A DNA stretch of 64,000 nt from Aselliscus stoliczkanus. Taxonomy: Eukaryota > Chordata > Mammalia > Chiroptera > Hipposideridae. How positions within the stretch are numbered: the stretch's first letter is position 1; each line of letters opens with the position of its first letter. Positions 63,893 through 64,000 of the stretch are shown here, in pieces. Position numbers and translations under genes: made by a program. The notes beneath the pieces are model-generated. The model made no database searches. It had not been told where the DNA came from and saw nothing but the letters and a program-made list of their open reading frames with translations. The stretch is taken from NCBI GenBank assembly GCA_033961575.1, contig CM066728.1, positions 35,836,352 through 35,900,351 of the forward strand. Direction: 5' to 3'.

Positions 63893-64000
63893 GAACTACC
63901 TTGTGACCCAGCAATTTCATTCCTGAGTATTTATCCAAAGAAATCCAAAGAACTAACTTGAAAAAATACATGCACCCCTATGCTTATGGCAGCACTATTC
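63893..64000 (+). mobile_element. L1 ORF2 3' fragment, runs off the window
   Basis: GACCCAGCAATTTCATTCCT, GTATTTATCCAAAGAAATCC and ACATGCACCCCTATGCTTAT correspond to the last part of ORF2, the same region as the start of the L1 at 2870. It lies in the opposite orientation to the adjoining L1 3' UTR. Confidence 0.82.

Larger units (their letters stand above)
63175..64000 (-). other. CAMK4: CAMK4 intron, upstream of the helix-C exon (incomplete)
   Basis: The first 300 bases are unrecognised sequence with a polypyrimidine tract leading to the acceptor. From about 63490 the intron is L1-derived, in two orientations, to the end of the window. The exon ending in LKKT (ATP-binding lysine) is not present. 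Confidence 0.85.

Overview
This is a mammalian nuclear window, and it lies entirely inside one gene. Five short blocks on the minus strand have AG acceptors and GT donors, join in frame, and encode 128 consecutive residues of the catalytic core of calcium/calmodulin-dependent protein kinase IV (CAMK4). In human numbering, which I count from memory, they run from Val81 to Cys208. They include the helix-C Glu, the hinge, the HRD catalytic loop, DFG, and the CaMKK-phosphorylated activation-loop Thr200. The gene runs from high to low coordinates. The first two coding exons should lie beyond base 64000, and the rest of the kinase domain, the autoinhibitory/calmodulin segment and the acidic tail below base 1.

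The repeats suggest a bat. There is a tRNA-Ile-like SINE of the VES type, abundant tRNA-derived SINEs with a GGCCGGCCGAGTGG head, several TA-flanked mariner-type MITEs, and a short hAT element with 8-bp flanking repeats. These sit on the usual mammalian background of L1, L2, MIR, MLT1 and Tigger relics. Bat is an inference; I cannot name the species or family.

Layout: bases 1-15129 are intron, with an L1 at 2.87-4.2 kb carrying a nested long SINE, an L2 at 7.5-8.2 kb, and a Tigger with a nested MITE at 9.3-9.8 kb. The DFG/activation-loop exon is at 15130-15204 and the HRD exon at 17433-17523. A 28.7-kb intron (17524-46174) holds an RPL29 processed pseudogene, a 76-bp tandem duplication, antisense L1 fragments, a cluster of MLT1 LTRs and SINEs at 31.8-37.3 kb, a hAT element, and a long SINE. 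The exon at 46175-46247 is followed by a 14.7-kb intron with three SINEs and a MIR broken by a mariner MITE and a TA microsatellite. Exons at 60932-61014 and 63112-63174 complete the coding content. The right edge has L1 pieces in opposing orientations.

There are no other intact genes, no RNA genes outside SINE heads, no CRISPR arrays and no operon-like clusters. I found no previously undescribed biological system. The most unusual items concern mobile-element structure: long versus short SINE forms, a possible SINE 3' transduction, nested insertions with exact target-site duplications, and a very young-looking tandem duplication. Most open reading frames of 60-190 codons here are chance or repeat-derived.
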